Below are positions 1 to 8,771 of a stretch of DNA of 20,280 nucleotides, in pieces (position 1 is the stretch's first letter; every line of letters starts with the position of its first letter). Source of the stretch: Stephanodiscus triporus (taxonomy: Eukaryota > Bacillariophyta > Thalassiosirophyceae > Thalassiosirales > Thalassiosiraceae); assembly GCA_036939755.1 (NCBI GenBank), contig JALLAZ010000139.1:9802-30081 (forward strand). Direction: 5' to 3'. The position numbers were made by a program, and so were the translations under genes. The notes beneath the pieces are model-generated. The model was not told the DNA's origin. It did no database searches and saw only the letters and a program-made list of their open reading frames with translations.

Positions 1-695
1 GGAAGCTCAAACCCCCCCCCCCCCCCCCCAAAAAAAAGGCCGAAATCGAAGGACCTGAACAGACGCCCTACCACACCCGATACTTTCAGCTCAAGCTCGT
101 TCTGTCGGCCGACTTCCCGTCCACGCCCCCGAGGGGATACTTCCTAACGAAGATCTACCACCCGAACGTCGACACGACCACAGGCGCCATATGCGTGAAC
201 ACCCTGAAGAACGACTGGACGCCGTCCACGACCATCGGACACGTGCTGACCGTGATACGATGCCTCCTCATCGTGCCGTTCCCGGAGAGCTCGCTCAACG
301 ACGAGGCGGGGAGGATGTTCATGGACAGCTACGACGAGTACGCGAGGCGGGCGAGGCTGCTGGCGGGCGTGCACGGGCTCACGGGATGGAGCTCGTCGGG
401 CAACGTCGGCGGCGGCGGCGGCGGCGGCGGCGGCGGGGACGACAAGGCGACAGCGGCCGGCGGCGGGGGGGACGACGGGGGCGTCGATAAAGACGACAAT
501 GATGACGACGACGACGACAACGACGCCTATAATGATGAAGACGACAACGACGACGATCACAAGAAGAAGGCGGCCGCGAATCCCGCCGGGGGGAACGCCA
601 GGCTCGGGAAGACGGGGAGTCGCGGCAACATCGTTCGGACGGGGAGCAAGACGTTGGACAAGAAGAATAAGAAGAAGAGTCTGAGGCGGCTTTGA
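1..695 (+). CDS. UBE2S: UBE2S-type ubiquitin-conjugating enzyme E2, 5'-partial
   Basis: E2 enzyme that would extend ubiquitin chains on substrates of the anaphase-promoting complex. The frame (first codon position = multiple of 3) is open from the window edge to the TGA at 693-695. The UBC fold is clear: IEGPEQTPY, FPSTPPRGYFLTKIYHPNV, then the catalytic Cys in AICVNTLKNDW (codon 192-194), then CLLIVPFPESSLNDEAGR. After the UBC domain (about nt 375) comes a Gly- and Asp-rich linker and a basic tail that ends exactly in LRRL. In animal UBE2S this terminal LRRL docks on the APC/C, which separates this family from other E2s. The N-terminal part of the domain is missing. Bases 12-29 are a C run followed by A's and an AG at 37-38, so the true exon may start at 39 after an intron. 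An AATAAA lies at 907-912. Family call is firm; the 5' limit is not. Confidence 0.9.
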   Translation, partial: KLKPPPPPPKKKAEIEGPEQTPYHTRYFQLKLVLSADFPSTPPRGYFLTKIYHPNVDTTTGAICVNTLKNDWTPSTTIGHVLTVIRCLLIVPFPESSLNDEAGRMFMDSYDEYARRARLLAGVHGLTGWSSSGNVGGGGGGGGGGDDKATAAGGGGDDGGVDKDDNDDDDDDNDAYNDEDDNDDDHKKKAAANPAGGNARLGKTGSRGNIVRTGSKTLDKKNKKKSLRRL

Positions 696-736
696 GGAGG
701 TTAGAGGTTATGCGGGGGGCGGGGAGGAGATGGGAA

Positions 737-780
737 GTGTGTGTGAGAGAGAGGGAGAGAGAGGGAGGGAGGGAGGGAGG

Positions 781-815
<35 letters not shown>
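737..815. repeat. GA/GGGA microsatellite
   Basis: Purine-only tract of GT/GA dinucleotides, then GGGA tetranucleotides, then GA dinucleotides, about 40 bp past the UBE2S stop. Simple-sequence repeat with no coding meaning. Confidence 0.9.
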
Positions 816-816
<1 letters not shown>

Positions 817-2082
817 CCGAATCGTTTTTATTGTTTCGGCGAGTGGGGAAAATGCGAGGACGCGGGAAAGAATTATTTTTATTGAGGGGGAATTTCAGAC
901 GTTGAAAATAAAACACATGCGTAAGGAAAGGCAGGATGCATTGAATGTACTCTAGGAATAGTTATAAATCCATAGATGATGACACATTTTTGTTTGCCGA
1001 TCGCCAGGGTGTGCATATTATGGCGGCTCAGTTTTATTCACGATGGATGTTCATTGCTTTCCTGCTTTGTTGGTGGATAGATAGGAACTTTTAAGCTGCA
1101 TTATGTATGCAGTTATAATATTCTCATTTCATTATGATAATATGACCCATGGGCCTATGGCTTGACCAACCAGAAAAAACAAAAATCAATAGAACAGAGG
1201 GAGTTCAGGCTCTTTAGACCCGTCAGGATTGTGGATTCAAATCTGCATAATTGAACTCAGGGTCGGGGGCAGCCTTGCACATATTTTTTCTAAGACCATT
1301 GTGGCAGGGTTTTAATGGATGGATTCATTAAATTCATGGTAGTGGAGTATAATTGAAATATTTATCTCCACCATGTGTGCATCAAAGTCAGGATCACCAT
1401 CCTATGTCTATGGCAACAATGTTGGTCGATGGAGGCGCCAATGATCTAAGATATGAATGTACTAACGAGATCATTAACAACAATAACATAACTCACTGCT
1501 ACTTTTTATGGAACAGAACCAACTTAGACTTAGCATCAAATGCCCGACCAGGTTGGTCAGTATCGGTGTCACTTGTGGGATGCCTGGAGATCAAAGTTTT
1601 AGTTGATGTGTCACTCCGTTGCAGCTGCTCTTGCCCTTTGGCCAGATAAGAAGACACACACTATGTCTGCCTTTCACCATGCTCTTTTTCACGGTGGTTC
1701 ACACCATCTTAGTATATTTTGTATTTGATAAATTAATAATTCTTCGGGTAATTCAGAAAACGTTAAAAAATTGGCCGCCATGCACAGCAAAACCTTGACA
1801 GCACCACTGGAGCTGAGAGTTCAGAACACTGGAGCACCACATGAGAGAAGAGAAGCTTAGCAGATTTTGTGTCTCTTAGATAATAATCATGGGCTCAATA
1901 TAAAAAAGCCTGAGTGAGAGACAGAGCACCACCTCCCAAATACGTACTACGGTGCATTTCGCAGTACAAAAATCGCCAGAAAATCTTTTTTTTCTTACTA
2001 ACATTCTCTAATCGCCAACCTTTCCACCATCAACCGCCCCAACCACAAAACGAGAAGCAGAAAAATAACAAAACGCACAACC
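816..2082. other. Long intergenic stretch without a supported gene
   Basis: AT-richer than the flanking genes and holding only short unsupported frames. It contains an AATAAA at 907-912 that may end the UBE2S transcript. A weak VDGGAN reading near 1427-1444 is discussed as a finding. No tRNA, rRNA or convincing exon was seen on either strand. Confidence 0.5.
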
Positions 2083-2184
2083 ATGGCGCAACTCTGCAAT
2101 GCCACCTGCCGCCGCCTGTGCCCCCCTGGCACTCATTTCGGATCATGCCCCCCCTCTATAGGTCTTTTATGTCCTTGCCTTTAA
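2083..2184 (+). CDS. Possible Cys-rich 33-residue peptide or first exon (weak)
   Basis: ATG at 2083 follows an A-rich, leader-like sequence (…AACCATGG) and opens a 33-codon frame beginning MAQLCNATCRRLCPPGTHF and ending CPCL, with seven cysteines. It overlaps the 3' end of the broken minus-strand gene. A GT follows AG at 2159-2161, and a GGTAAG lies at 2197-2202, so it could instead be a first exon. There is no family match and no continuing exon that I can identify. Chance is a serious alternative. Confidence 0.15.
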   Translation: MAQLCNATCRRLCPPGTHFGSCPPSIGLLCPCL

Positions 2185-3721
2185 AACTCCCACCATGGTA
2201 AGAATTGAGCTCTACTCTTATCTCCTTCAATGCCGTGAACACTTTTGTTTCGATACTCGACTGTTGTCTTACCTTCCCTTTCTGCATTTCATTCAATTTC
2301 GACTGCTGGTTAGCCAGTGCGAGACGCGCCTTCTTCAGCTTTTTTGCTAGTGCATCCTGAGAGCTCTGAAGCTCGTTTAGATGGATCACGTTAGATTGGT
2401 AAGACTCTCCCTGCCTGTCATCTTGTGAAGCAACAACCAATTGCCACCACTTGTTATGGGTGGCAACTGCACTCTTCATTGTCAAGGTAAGTCCTTTGGA
2501 AGAATCATCCCATTCATTCCGCTGCTGTGCTGTGTCGGCAATGATCTGTTGAAGGGCGGGAATAGATGTTCGATTCGATTCTTCTCCGGGTGCGTACTGT
2601 TCGATGTATTCATTTATCACATCCCGCAACAACTGAAAAAATATCGTTCACAATTCAAATTCACAGTGAAGCAGGGGTGAAAGATATTGGGTGAGTTCTA
2701 TGAAGGGCCACCACAGTGTCTTTTTTACCCCAAGCTTTGGCTCACTCTCGCTTGTCTCTGCAATCGTCCGAGCTTCGACGGGGCCACACATCGTCCACAT
2801 CTCACTCTCCTCATCAAAAAAATAGCCCCATGCTGCGTTACACAGCATGCACCACAATCCGGCCATCGATTCCTTTCCAAGCGCCATTGCTTGCGTTTCG
2901 CATGCGGCTAAGACGGAGTCTTTGTTATAGAATCTGAAGAGGTGATTAGCTATACGGTAAGCAGCATTGAACGTATCCTTTTCTTTTGATCCAGATATTT
3001 GAATGGCCACATCTAACCATTCCATTGAGTTACGAAAAGAACTGTCACTTGATGTCCATGGCACCCACATGTAGCATATTTTATTGTTCGATATATCAGT
3101 AGTGTTTAATACATATGTACAGTACTAAGCAGAGCATTTAATTCTCTCAGTAGACTATGCATAGATTTTTGAACCAATAGGTCTGTTGGATCAAAACACC
3201 CACCATCTTCTACCCCAAATGCCTTTGATAGAAAGGGATATAATGATGCCATATCAGTCTTTGCATTATTGATTATTTTTCGGCGTGACTATCGGGACAT
3301 CCTTGATGCTGTCATCATTGTCGCTGTCACTGCTATCGCCCTCAGTGTCATCATCCGTGTAATCTTTCTCCTTCTCACTTATGGTATTCCATACGAGCTG
3401 ATCCGTGCTTTGTCTGAACTGTTGTTGTTTGATTCTTAGCATAATAATCATTACACCATACATGTTCTGCTGCATCACAACTTTCCTTGGAGAATTTTGA
3501 TTGATAACGCCAATCCGAATGAAATGACGACTCTTCTTGTTCTTGTCAACTTTAGGCATTCCATTGATGAACCCATCAAAGTCAATTTTTTTGGTAGCAG
3601 TGAACCGATGCCCCCCAATAAAATTATTACACTCCGTTAATCTAATTCGGAATCCCCATGAATTAAAATATTGGGCAAGGTCGGCTGTTACAAAAAGGCG
3701 CTCATAGTCATGTTGAGACAT
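2156..3721 (-). pseudogene. Broken gene of unknown family (two frame changes, one stop)
   Basis: Four protein-like segments lie head to tail on the minus strand. Segment 1 (3721-3266, ATG start, 151 aa) contains YFNSWGFRIRL and ends in an acidic Ser/Asp-rich tail. Segment 2, in a shifted frame, has its ATG at 3252 and stop at 3106-3108, and includes SLYPFLSKAFGVEDGG. Segment 3 (3070-2651) is back in the first frame, contains MWVPWTSSDSS and ends at a TGA at 2648-2650. Segment 4 (2647-2156), in the same frame as segment 3, is Gln/Lys/Glu-rich and probably coiled coil. The two frame changes compensate, and the third break is a single in-frame stop. I looked for introns at each break and found no good GT-AG pair that restores the frame; the best at the third break (19 or 32 nt) are too short and out of phase. 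Decay or sequencing indels are the likely causes. I do not recognise the family. Confidence 0.45.
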
Positions 3722-4397
3722 TCCAAGTCAATCAGATAGGCTTATACTGCAGCCGTGAGCCAAATTCAGGCTAAACCAGAAGGATGACGCAGTGGAGAGG
3801 TACAGCATACACTCAGCCAGATGGTCTAGTATTAGTATGGCAGCATGATAACTTGTAGCCAAGGTACTTTTGGAATAGCCAAAATGGAAGACGGCTTATT
3901 TAGTATGAAATGAGACTGCTATTAAAAATGGCTATTTCCAGACCCCGAGGCAAAGGAGTTACATCGATTGCATCGTCGGCCATCAGATTGGATGAATTGC
4001 TATATGTTTATGTGAGAGAGGTGTCGAGTGTGATGGCGGGAGAAAAGGTTCTGATTTTTTTTTTCCCGCAAAAAAACTCCGATCGCCTTGGGAGGTGGTG
4101 AGAGAGGGGCGTGGTGAAACGTGACAGATGACTCAGGCACGCACGGAGAACTACCATACCAAACCTACTTCCGGACTCCAGCAGTTCGCAGAAGACACTT
4201 CAGCAGATAGGGACTCAGGATACTGCTTGGGAGGGCGGCAGGGGAGGGGGGTTCGTTGAGGAGACCATGATGTTCACCAAAGAGACTCACTATCATCACA
4301 CTCAACCCAACCAAACACAGTGTGTCAATCGTTCGGTTTCGGTACTACCAAGCACCCAATCCATTCCTTCCGTTCCCATACCGAGAGGCATCTTATC
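3722..4397. other. Intergenic region upstream of the sensor-cyclase gene
   Basis: Separates the 5' end of the broken minus-strand gene from the ATG of the cyclase gene, so it may hold divergent promoters. It has T- and A-runs near 4050-4075 and a G-rich patch near 4228-4255. There is no supported gene; short frames here lack family features. Confidence 0.5.
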
Positions 4398-5910
4398 ATG
4401 ACGTTGAATATATCCGATCTCATCATCACAATTGCATACTTCTCAATTCCTATACAGATATTGGTGGCTTTGTGCAGGTTTCCTCGGGTGACGAAACGAG
4501 CTACAAAGCGAGTCGTCATACTTTTGGTATTATTCGCCTTCTTCATCTTCCTTTGTGGGGCTGGTCATTTAATACGTTGCGTCGGCAGCGTGGACTCGAC
4601 CATTCACCACATAGTCAACGTCCTAACGGCGACCGTGTCCCTGACAACATCGGTATATCTCCTCTCATTTATCCCTATGATGCTTGATGGGACGGACAAG
4701 CTTTATCTCGAGGCCGCGGCCTCGAGAAGTATTTTAGAATCCTTGTACCCACCAATGATTAGGGAGCGACTTCTGCAGAGAGGCTGTGAAGATTCTCTGC
4801 CAAGTGTGATGGAGGAAGGTAGCGTCAAGGACGATTATAATCAGAACGATGATGTAGGAGCTGATATAAAACGTCCAAATGAAAGCATATTTCATAGGGT
4901 GATAACTCGCTCAGACTCGACGACAATTCGTCGTATACAAGACTTAATTCAGAAAAAACGAGAACGCCCATCAGGCGCTTGCGCTGACTCTAAACCGATC
5001 GCTGAAAGTTTTCCCGACACATCAATTATGTTCGCTGACATTTCCAACTTCACATTATGGTCGTCCATGCACTCCCCAAATCAGGTATTTACTCTATTGG
5101 AGTCTCTCTTCTTCGAATTTGACAAAGTCGCTACGGAAATGGAAGTGTTCAAACTGTCCACCGTTGGAGACTGTTACGTTGCAACTACCGGAGTTCCCTA
5201 TCCGCGAGAAGATCATGCTATAGTGCTGGCGAAGTTTTCAGAACGCTGTCGCAGGAAGGCAAATGAAGTTTTTCAAAGGTTATCTGAGCAAGGCGAGATA
5301 GACGGTATCAGCCAACTAAAAATTAGGATCGGAATTCATTCCGGGCCTGTCACGGCGGGAGTGTTAAGAGGGAACAATAGATTTGATGTTTTCGGAGACA
5401 CAATTAACACAGCATCACGCATAGAAAGTACAGGTGAGCCGGATCGGATTCATATAAGCAAGGAGACAGCGGAATTGCTTGAAAAGGCAGGGAAAGGTGA
5501 GTGCGGATGGTTTAATGTTATTTATGTCTTCGTGGATTGGTGTTAGGGAGAGGGGGGAATCGATGGCTCTCTCTGATCGTCATCCGAATCGCCCTCGTCG
5601 TCGTCGTTGTTGTTTGTGACCGATCGCAGGTGACTGGATAACCCCACGAAAAAATTCTGTGAGAGCAAAAGGACAGGGCGACCTCAACACATTTTGGCTC
5701 GAGATAGGGGATGACGACCCGGCGTCGTCGGGTAGGCCGGCTGGGTCGACGCCCCCCCCCCGACGGCGCCCCCGACGACGGTCGTCCCGGGTAACCGATG
5801 AAACCTGTGATGATTTTAACAATGGTCACATGAAGTTGCTGATAAATAAAATTGAACTAACTGAAAGAACTGTAGGGAGCTATGTCGAATCAACAGATGA
5901 GGTTCTGTGA
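4398..5910 (+). CDS. Ethylene-receptor-type membrane sensor fused to class III nucleotidyl cyclase (2 exons)
   Basis: Exon 1 is 4398-5496 and exon 2 is 5630-5910; the 133-nt intron has GTGAGT donor and GCAG acceptor. The joined product is 459 aa. Residues 1-96 have three membrane segments that read like the plant ETR1 sensor: ISDLIITIAYFSIP (D7, Y14, I17, P18), FIFLCGAGHLI (I50, C53, H57) and VLTATVSL. C53 and H57 correspond to the ETR1 copper ligands. No GAF or histidine kinase follows; instead a helix like those before cyclases (SILESLYPPMIRERLL, about 111-126), an acidic linker, then the cyclase. Metal aspartates are D214 (FADISNFT) and D258 (TVGDCYVA); transition-state residues are N337 and R341 (NTASR). 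Splicing restores the C-terminal end of the domain (GDWITPRK…LNTFWLEI). The purine-selecting positions are S254 and D330, so whether it makes cAMP or cGMP is uncertain. The first in-frame ATG is 4398, putting the sensor at the extreme N-terminus. Both domain calls are strong; ligand and product are inferred. Confidence 0.9.
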
Positions 5911-6087
5911 CTTTTGTCAGTTTAATGCCAGTGCAAGACCTCGTTTGATCTCTTAATGACAACAATAACTTGCACCATAGATAAACAAATCTATTCTAAA
6001 CGAATACAATTTATGTCTGCGTCAAGACTAATTTGCATTTACTACCAATGCCCTAGCAATTGTGCTTGAATGCAGGCAGACATCGTT

Positions 6088-8373
6088 CTAGAAAAGGTTC
6101 CCAAGCAGATTCTTGACTTTGGCAACAGCACGCTTTTCGTTCAAGTTCTTTACAGCATCTGCAACACTCTTGCCCACTGCCTCAAGTTCCTCTTCGTCGT
6201 CTGTAGACTCATAGAAGAATTGGGTTTGAGTATCGCTATCTTCATCGTAACCTGAGCTGTCGCATTGGTCGTGTCGCCCTTGGCTGTGTTTTACTTGAGG
6301 AGGCCTCTGAGAGTTCCCCGAAGGTTTATGCGCGTGTGCCTTAGCATGGACTCTCACATCTTCATGATCATTCCATTCATCGCTACCGTTGTCGACATCA
6401 TCATCACTTTCTCTGCCATCGTAACTTTTGTCCGTTAGCATTTGCCCGCCAATTCTTCGATGCGACATGCGCAAATTCTTCGTGTATTGCGATTGAGGTT
6501 GGATTCGCACTGTTTTGGGCTCAATGTCATATTTCATATTGCCATCGTGGACGACCCTCGTGTTCCAACCGACACCACACATCAAGTCGTCATCGCCGTC
6601 AGTGTCTGGTTTGGAATACAGTTTCCGAAGACGCCGCTTCCCTTGCCGGGAGCTGCTTTTGAGACCACTCTTGGCTATAACCTTTTGTCCAGCTAACTGC
6701 TCCCCGGCCCCTGACGCCGAAACCGTAGTGGACTTTCGGTTCATTGGTATGGCGTCATCATCTCCCCAAATAGGCTCTCCGAATTTGCCGGCAGCACCCC
6801 CACGAGCTTTGAGGGTTTGAGTACTGCTATCAAATGCGCCATCGTCGTCGTAATCTGAGCTGTCGCATTGGTCCTGTTGCCTTTCACCGAGTTTTTTTCG
6901 ACGCTGCCTATGGGAGTTTGCCGTGGGTCTGTGTGCGTGTGCCTTGGCATGGACTTTCACATCTTCGTCATGTGCAGATTCATCGCTATCGTTTTCGCTA
7001 TCATCATTATTCACCATGTCGTCGGCACCATTGTCCGTTCGCCTTAGCCCATCGATTCTTTGAGGCGGCATTTGCGAGCTCCGCACAAATTGAGATTGAG
7101 GTTGGAGTTGCACTGTTTTTGGCTCATCGTCAAACATGCTGCTGACGTGTATCCTCGTGTTCAAGCCGACACCGCGCATCAAGTCATCATCGCCTTCACT
7201 GTACGGTTTGGAATCCAGTTTCCGAAGCAGCCGCTTCTCTTGCCGGGAAATGTCTTTGAGACCACTCTTGGCCATAACCTTGTGTCCAGCAGAGTTCTCT
7301 CCGGCCCCTGACACCGAAGTAGACTTTCGGTTCATGGGAACGGGGACATCATCCCCCCAAGTCGGCTCCCCGACATTGCTGCCTGTACCCCCGCGAGCCT
7401 TCGTACCCTCCTCGCAAGTGGTGGATGCGAGCTTTAGGGATCTTTTCCCCTTCGGTGTTGAGACATGCGATCCTATGGCTGCCGCCAATTCACCGCATGA
7501 TTGTTCTGAACTATGAGAATTCGCAGAGTCAGAAGACACTCGCCGATGCCCATCTCGTTTCGCGCCGATGCATGCTTTCGAACGAGTGGGAGAACAAGAT
7601 GAGTTACGCGAGGGAATGAATGGTCCGCGATTTGTTTTTGATTCGTATTCTGGAGAGGTGCGAGGAGCCGACGCTGGCGAGTGCGAATTCACCTGCTTTG
7701 GCTGCTGCCTGGGTGTCGCGCAACGCGGTGGACGCTGCGAGTTATTCGCGTTCTTCGGAGGAGGAGGAGGAGGAGGGGCCGCTTTCGACCGGTTACTGCC
7801 ATTTGTTCTACCCAGCTTCAACCTCTCTATGCAGGCAGATTTGCCTGCACTTAGTTTCTTCAGCACGGGAGGGATTGGCGGAAGAGCGAGGTACTTCTCC
7901 GACGGACCGCAGATCAATGAAGGGTCGCTAAGGTTGAACGCGTCGTCCATTCGCATGGCCATTGCAATGACGGAGTCATCGTCGTCAAAATCGTTGCAGT
8001 ATTCGTATTCCCTAGCTACATTATCCTGTCCCCCATCTTCATCTATCGATGACATGGCATAGTTGTTGCTCCCGCGATGCACTTCCACGCCAATGCTATT
8101 ATCCTCTTCAACTGCACCGCCATTAGTGCCCGCCAGCGTGGCCGCGGCGTACGTGGATGGTTTTCTCGGTCTCTCCGATAGAGAGCCATCCGACGATAAG
8201 CAGCTGACGGTCTTACTTGATTCGCCGCTGCCGACGGCATCGATCGGCAACTGTGAGATCGATGCAAGATATTCGTTCATTTCCCTCATCAGGCGTTCTT
8301 GGGTGCTCGACAAGTCCTGGAAAAGATGTGGTCGAGATTCGTCAAATTCCGTGTTTTCTGGAATATGATCCAT
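6088..8373 (-). CDS. Hypothetical low-complexity protein with internal tandem duplication
   Basis: A 761-residue product from the ATG at 8373 (MDHIPENTEFDES). The frame stays open upstream to 8520 but has no ATG there. The N-terminal ~70 residues may form a helix (QERLMREMNEYLAS). A Ser/Pro/Asn-rich region with a run of seven prolines follows. Residues about 324-717 are two diverged copies of a ~195-residue unit, each with GEP.WGDD, P(M)NRKST, KSGLK, a basic RLLRKL-like patch, a GVG.NTR segment, VHAKAHAH and DQCDSS. The C-terminus is acidic, then ends in a Lys/Leu-rich helix (VKNLNEKRAVAKVKNLLGNLF region). No catalytic or known binding domain was recognised, and most of it is probably disordered. 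It converges on the cyclase gene, with about 180 bp between stops. Confidence 0.65.
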   Translation of the reverse strand: MDHIPENTEFDESRPHLFQDLSSTQERLMREMNEYLASISQLPIDAVGSGESSKTVSCLSSDGSLSERPRKPSTYAAATLAGTNGGAVEEDNSIGVEVHRGSNNYAMSSIDEDGGQDNVAREYEYCNDFDDDDSVIAMAMRMDDAFNLSDPSLICGPSEKYLALPPIPPVLKKLSAGKSACIERLKLGRTNGSNRSKAAPPPPPPPKNANNSQRPPRCATPRQQPKQVNSHSPASAPRTSPEYESKTNRGPFIPSRNSSCSPTRSKACIGAKRDGHRRVSSDSANSHSSEQSCGELAAAIGSHVSTPKGKRSLKLASTTCEEGTKARGGTGSNVGEPTWGDDVPVPMNRKSTSVSGAGENSAGHKVMAKSGLKDISRQEKRLLRKLDSKPYSEGDDDLMRGVGLNTRIHVSSMFDDEPKTVQLQPQSQFVRSSQMPPQRIDGLRRTDNGADDMVNNDDSENDSDESAHDEDVKVHAKAHAHRPTANSHRQRRKKLGERQQDQCDSSDYDDDGAFDSSTQTLKARGGAAGKFGEPIWGDDDAIPMNRKSTTVSASGAGEQLAGQKVIAKSGLKSSSRQGKRRLRKLYSKPDTDGDDDLMCGVGWNTRVVHDGNMKYDIEPKTVRIQPQSQYTKNLRMSHRRIGGQMLTDKSYDGRESDDDVDNGSDEWNDHEDVRVHAKAHAHKPSGNSQRPPQVKHSQGRHDQCDSSGYDEDSDTQTQFFYESTDDEEELEAVGKSVADAVKNLNEKRAVAKVKNLLGNLF
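6222..6809 (-). repeat. Internal tandem repeat, copy 2 (C-terminal)
   Basis: Second unit of the duplication inside the 6088-8373 gene. Anchor sequence TGAGCTGTCGCATTGGTC (plus-strand reading) recurs 603 bp away, at 6253 and 6856. The unit codes for about 195 residues. Copies are clearly diverged and differ by in-frame indels, so the duplication is old. Confidence 0.75.
6813..7401 (-). repeat. Internal tandem repeat, copy 1 (N-terminal)
   Basis: First unit of the duplication inside the 6088-8373 gene. It shares with the other copy the encoded blocks GEP.WGDD, NRKST, KSGLK, LRKL.SKP and VHAKAHAH in the same order. Boundaries are estimated by eye from where the similarity fades. Confidence 0.75.
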
Positions 8374-8771
8374 TGTTGATTTCTTTTGTGTGAATATTGA
8401 TGTGTATCGGTGTCGGTGCCAACAGAGAAAATGCTCGTAGTCACCGATCAAGAATCGATGAGGAAAGCATCTCCACCGCTTACCATGCCGGTCCCCAAGG
8501 CCACCGCTTCTTGATGACAAAACATTGTCGACACCATTATATTTTTTTCTGATCGTGAATCGTTAAAAGTCTTTTTTCTTCCACCCGCGCCCTGCCTGTG
8601 CCTTCGGCTACTTATTTTATTTTTTAGCTGTCGTTACGTACTTATCTGTCACATCAGTGGTCTTCAGCTATTTTAGCAGTTGCTCACAGGGCCACATATT
8701 TTTTTATCCCGTGGTTCATCTTTTTTTTGTTATCCCCCTGGCTTTGCCCTATTATTATCAACTCTCACGTC
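8374..8771. promoter_or_regulatory. Divergent promoter region
   Basis: Lies between the start codons of the repeat-protein gene (minus) and the MAPEG gene (plus), so it should hold both promoters and leaders. A possible GGTAAG donor in minus-strand sense near 8480-8485 hints at a leader intron for the minus gene. Pyrimidine-rich tracts cover 8690-8745. No specific factor site can be named. Confidence 0.45.

Noticed and set aside
1205..1255. tRNA-like stretch with GGATTCAAATC resembling a B box
   Set aside because: No matching acceptor stem, A box or anticodon stem could be drawn around it.
2647..2680. Very short intron to explain the TGA at 2648 of the broken gene
   Set aside because: Available GT-AG pairs give 19 or 32 nt, too short and not restoring the frame.
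4320..4397. Upstream in-frame extension of the sensor-cyclase gene
   Set aside because: Only a GTG is available; ATG 4398 begins immediately before the conserved first sensor helix.
8374..8520. Upstream extension of the repeat-protein frame (49 codons)
   Set aside because: No ATG in this part; the composition changes and a donor-like GGTAAG lies within, so it is more likely leader or promoter.
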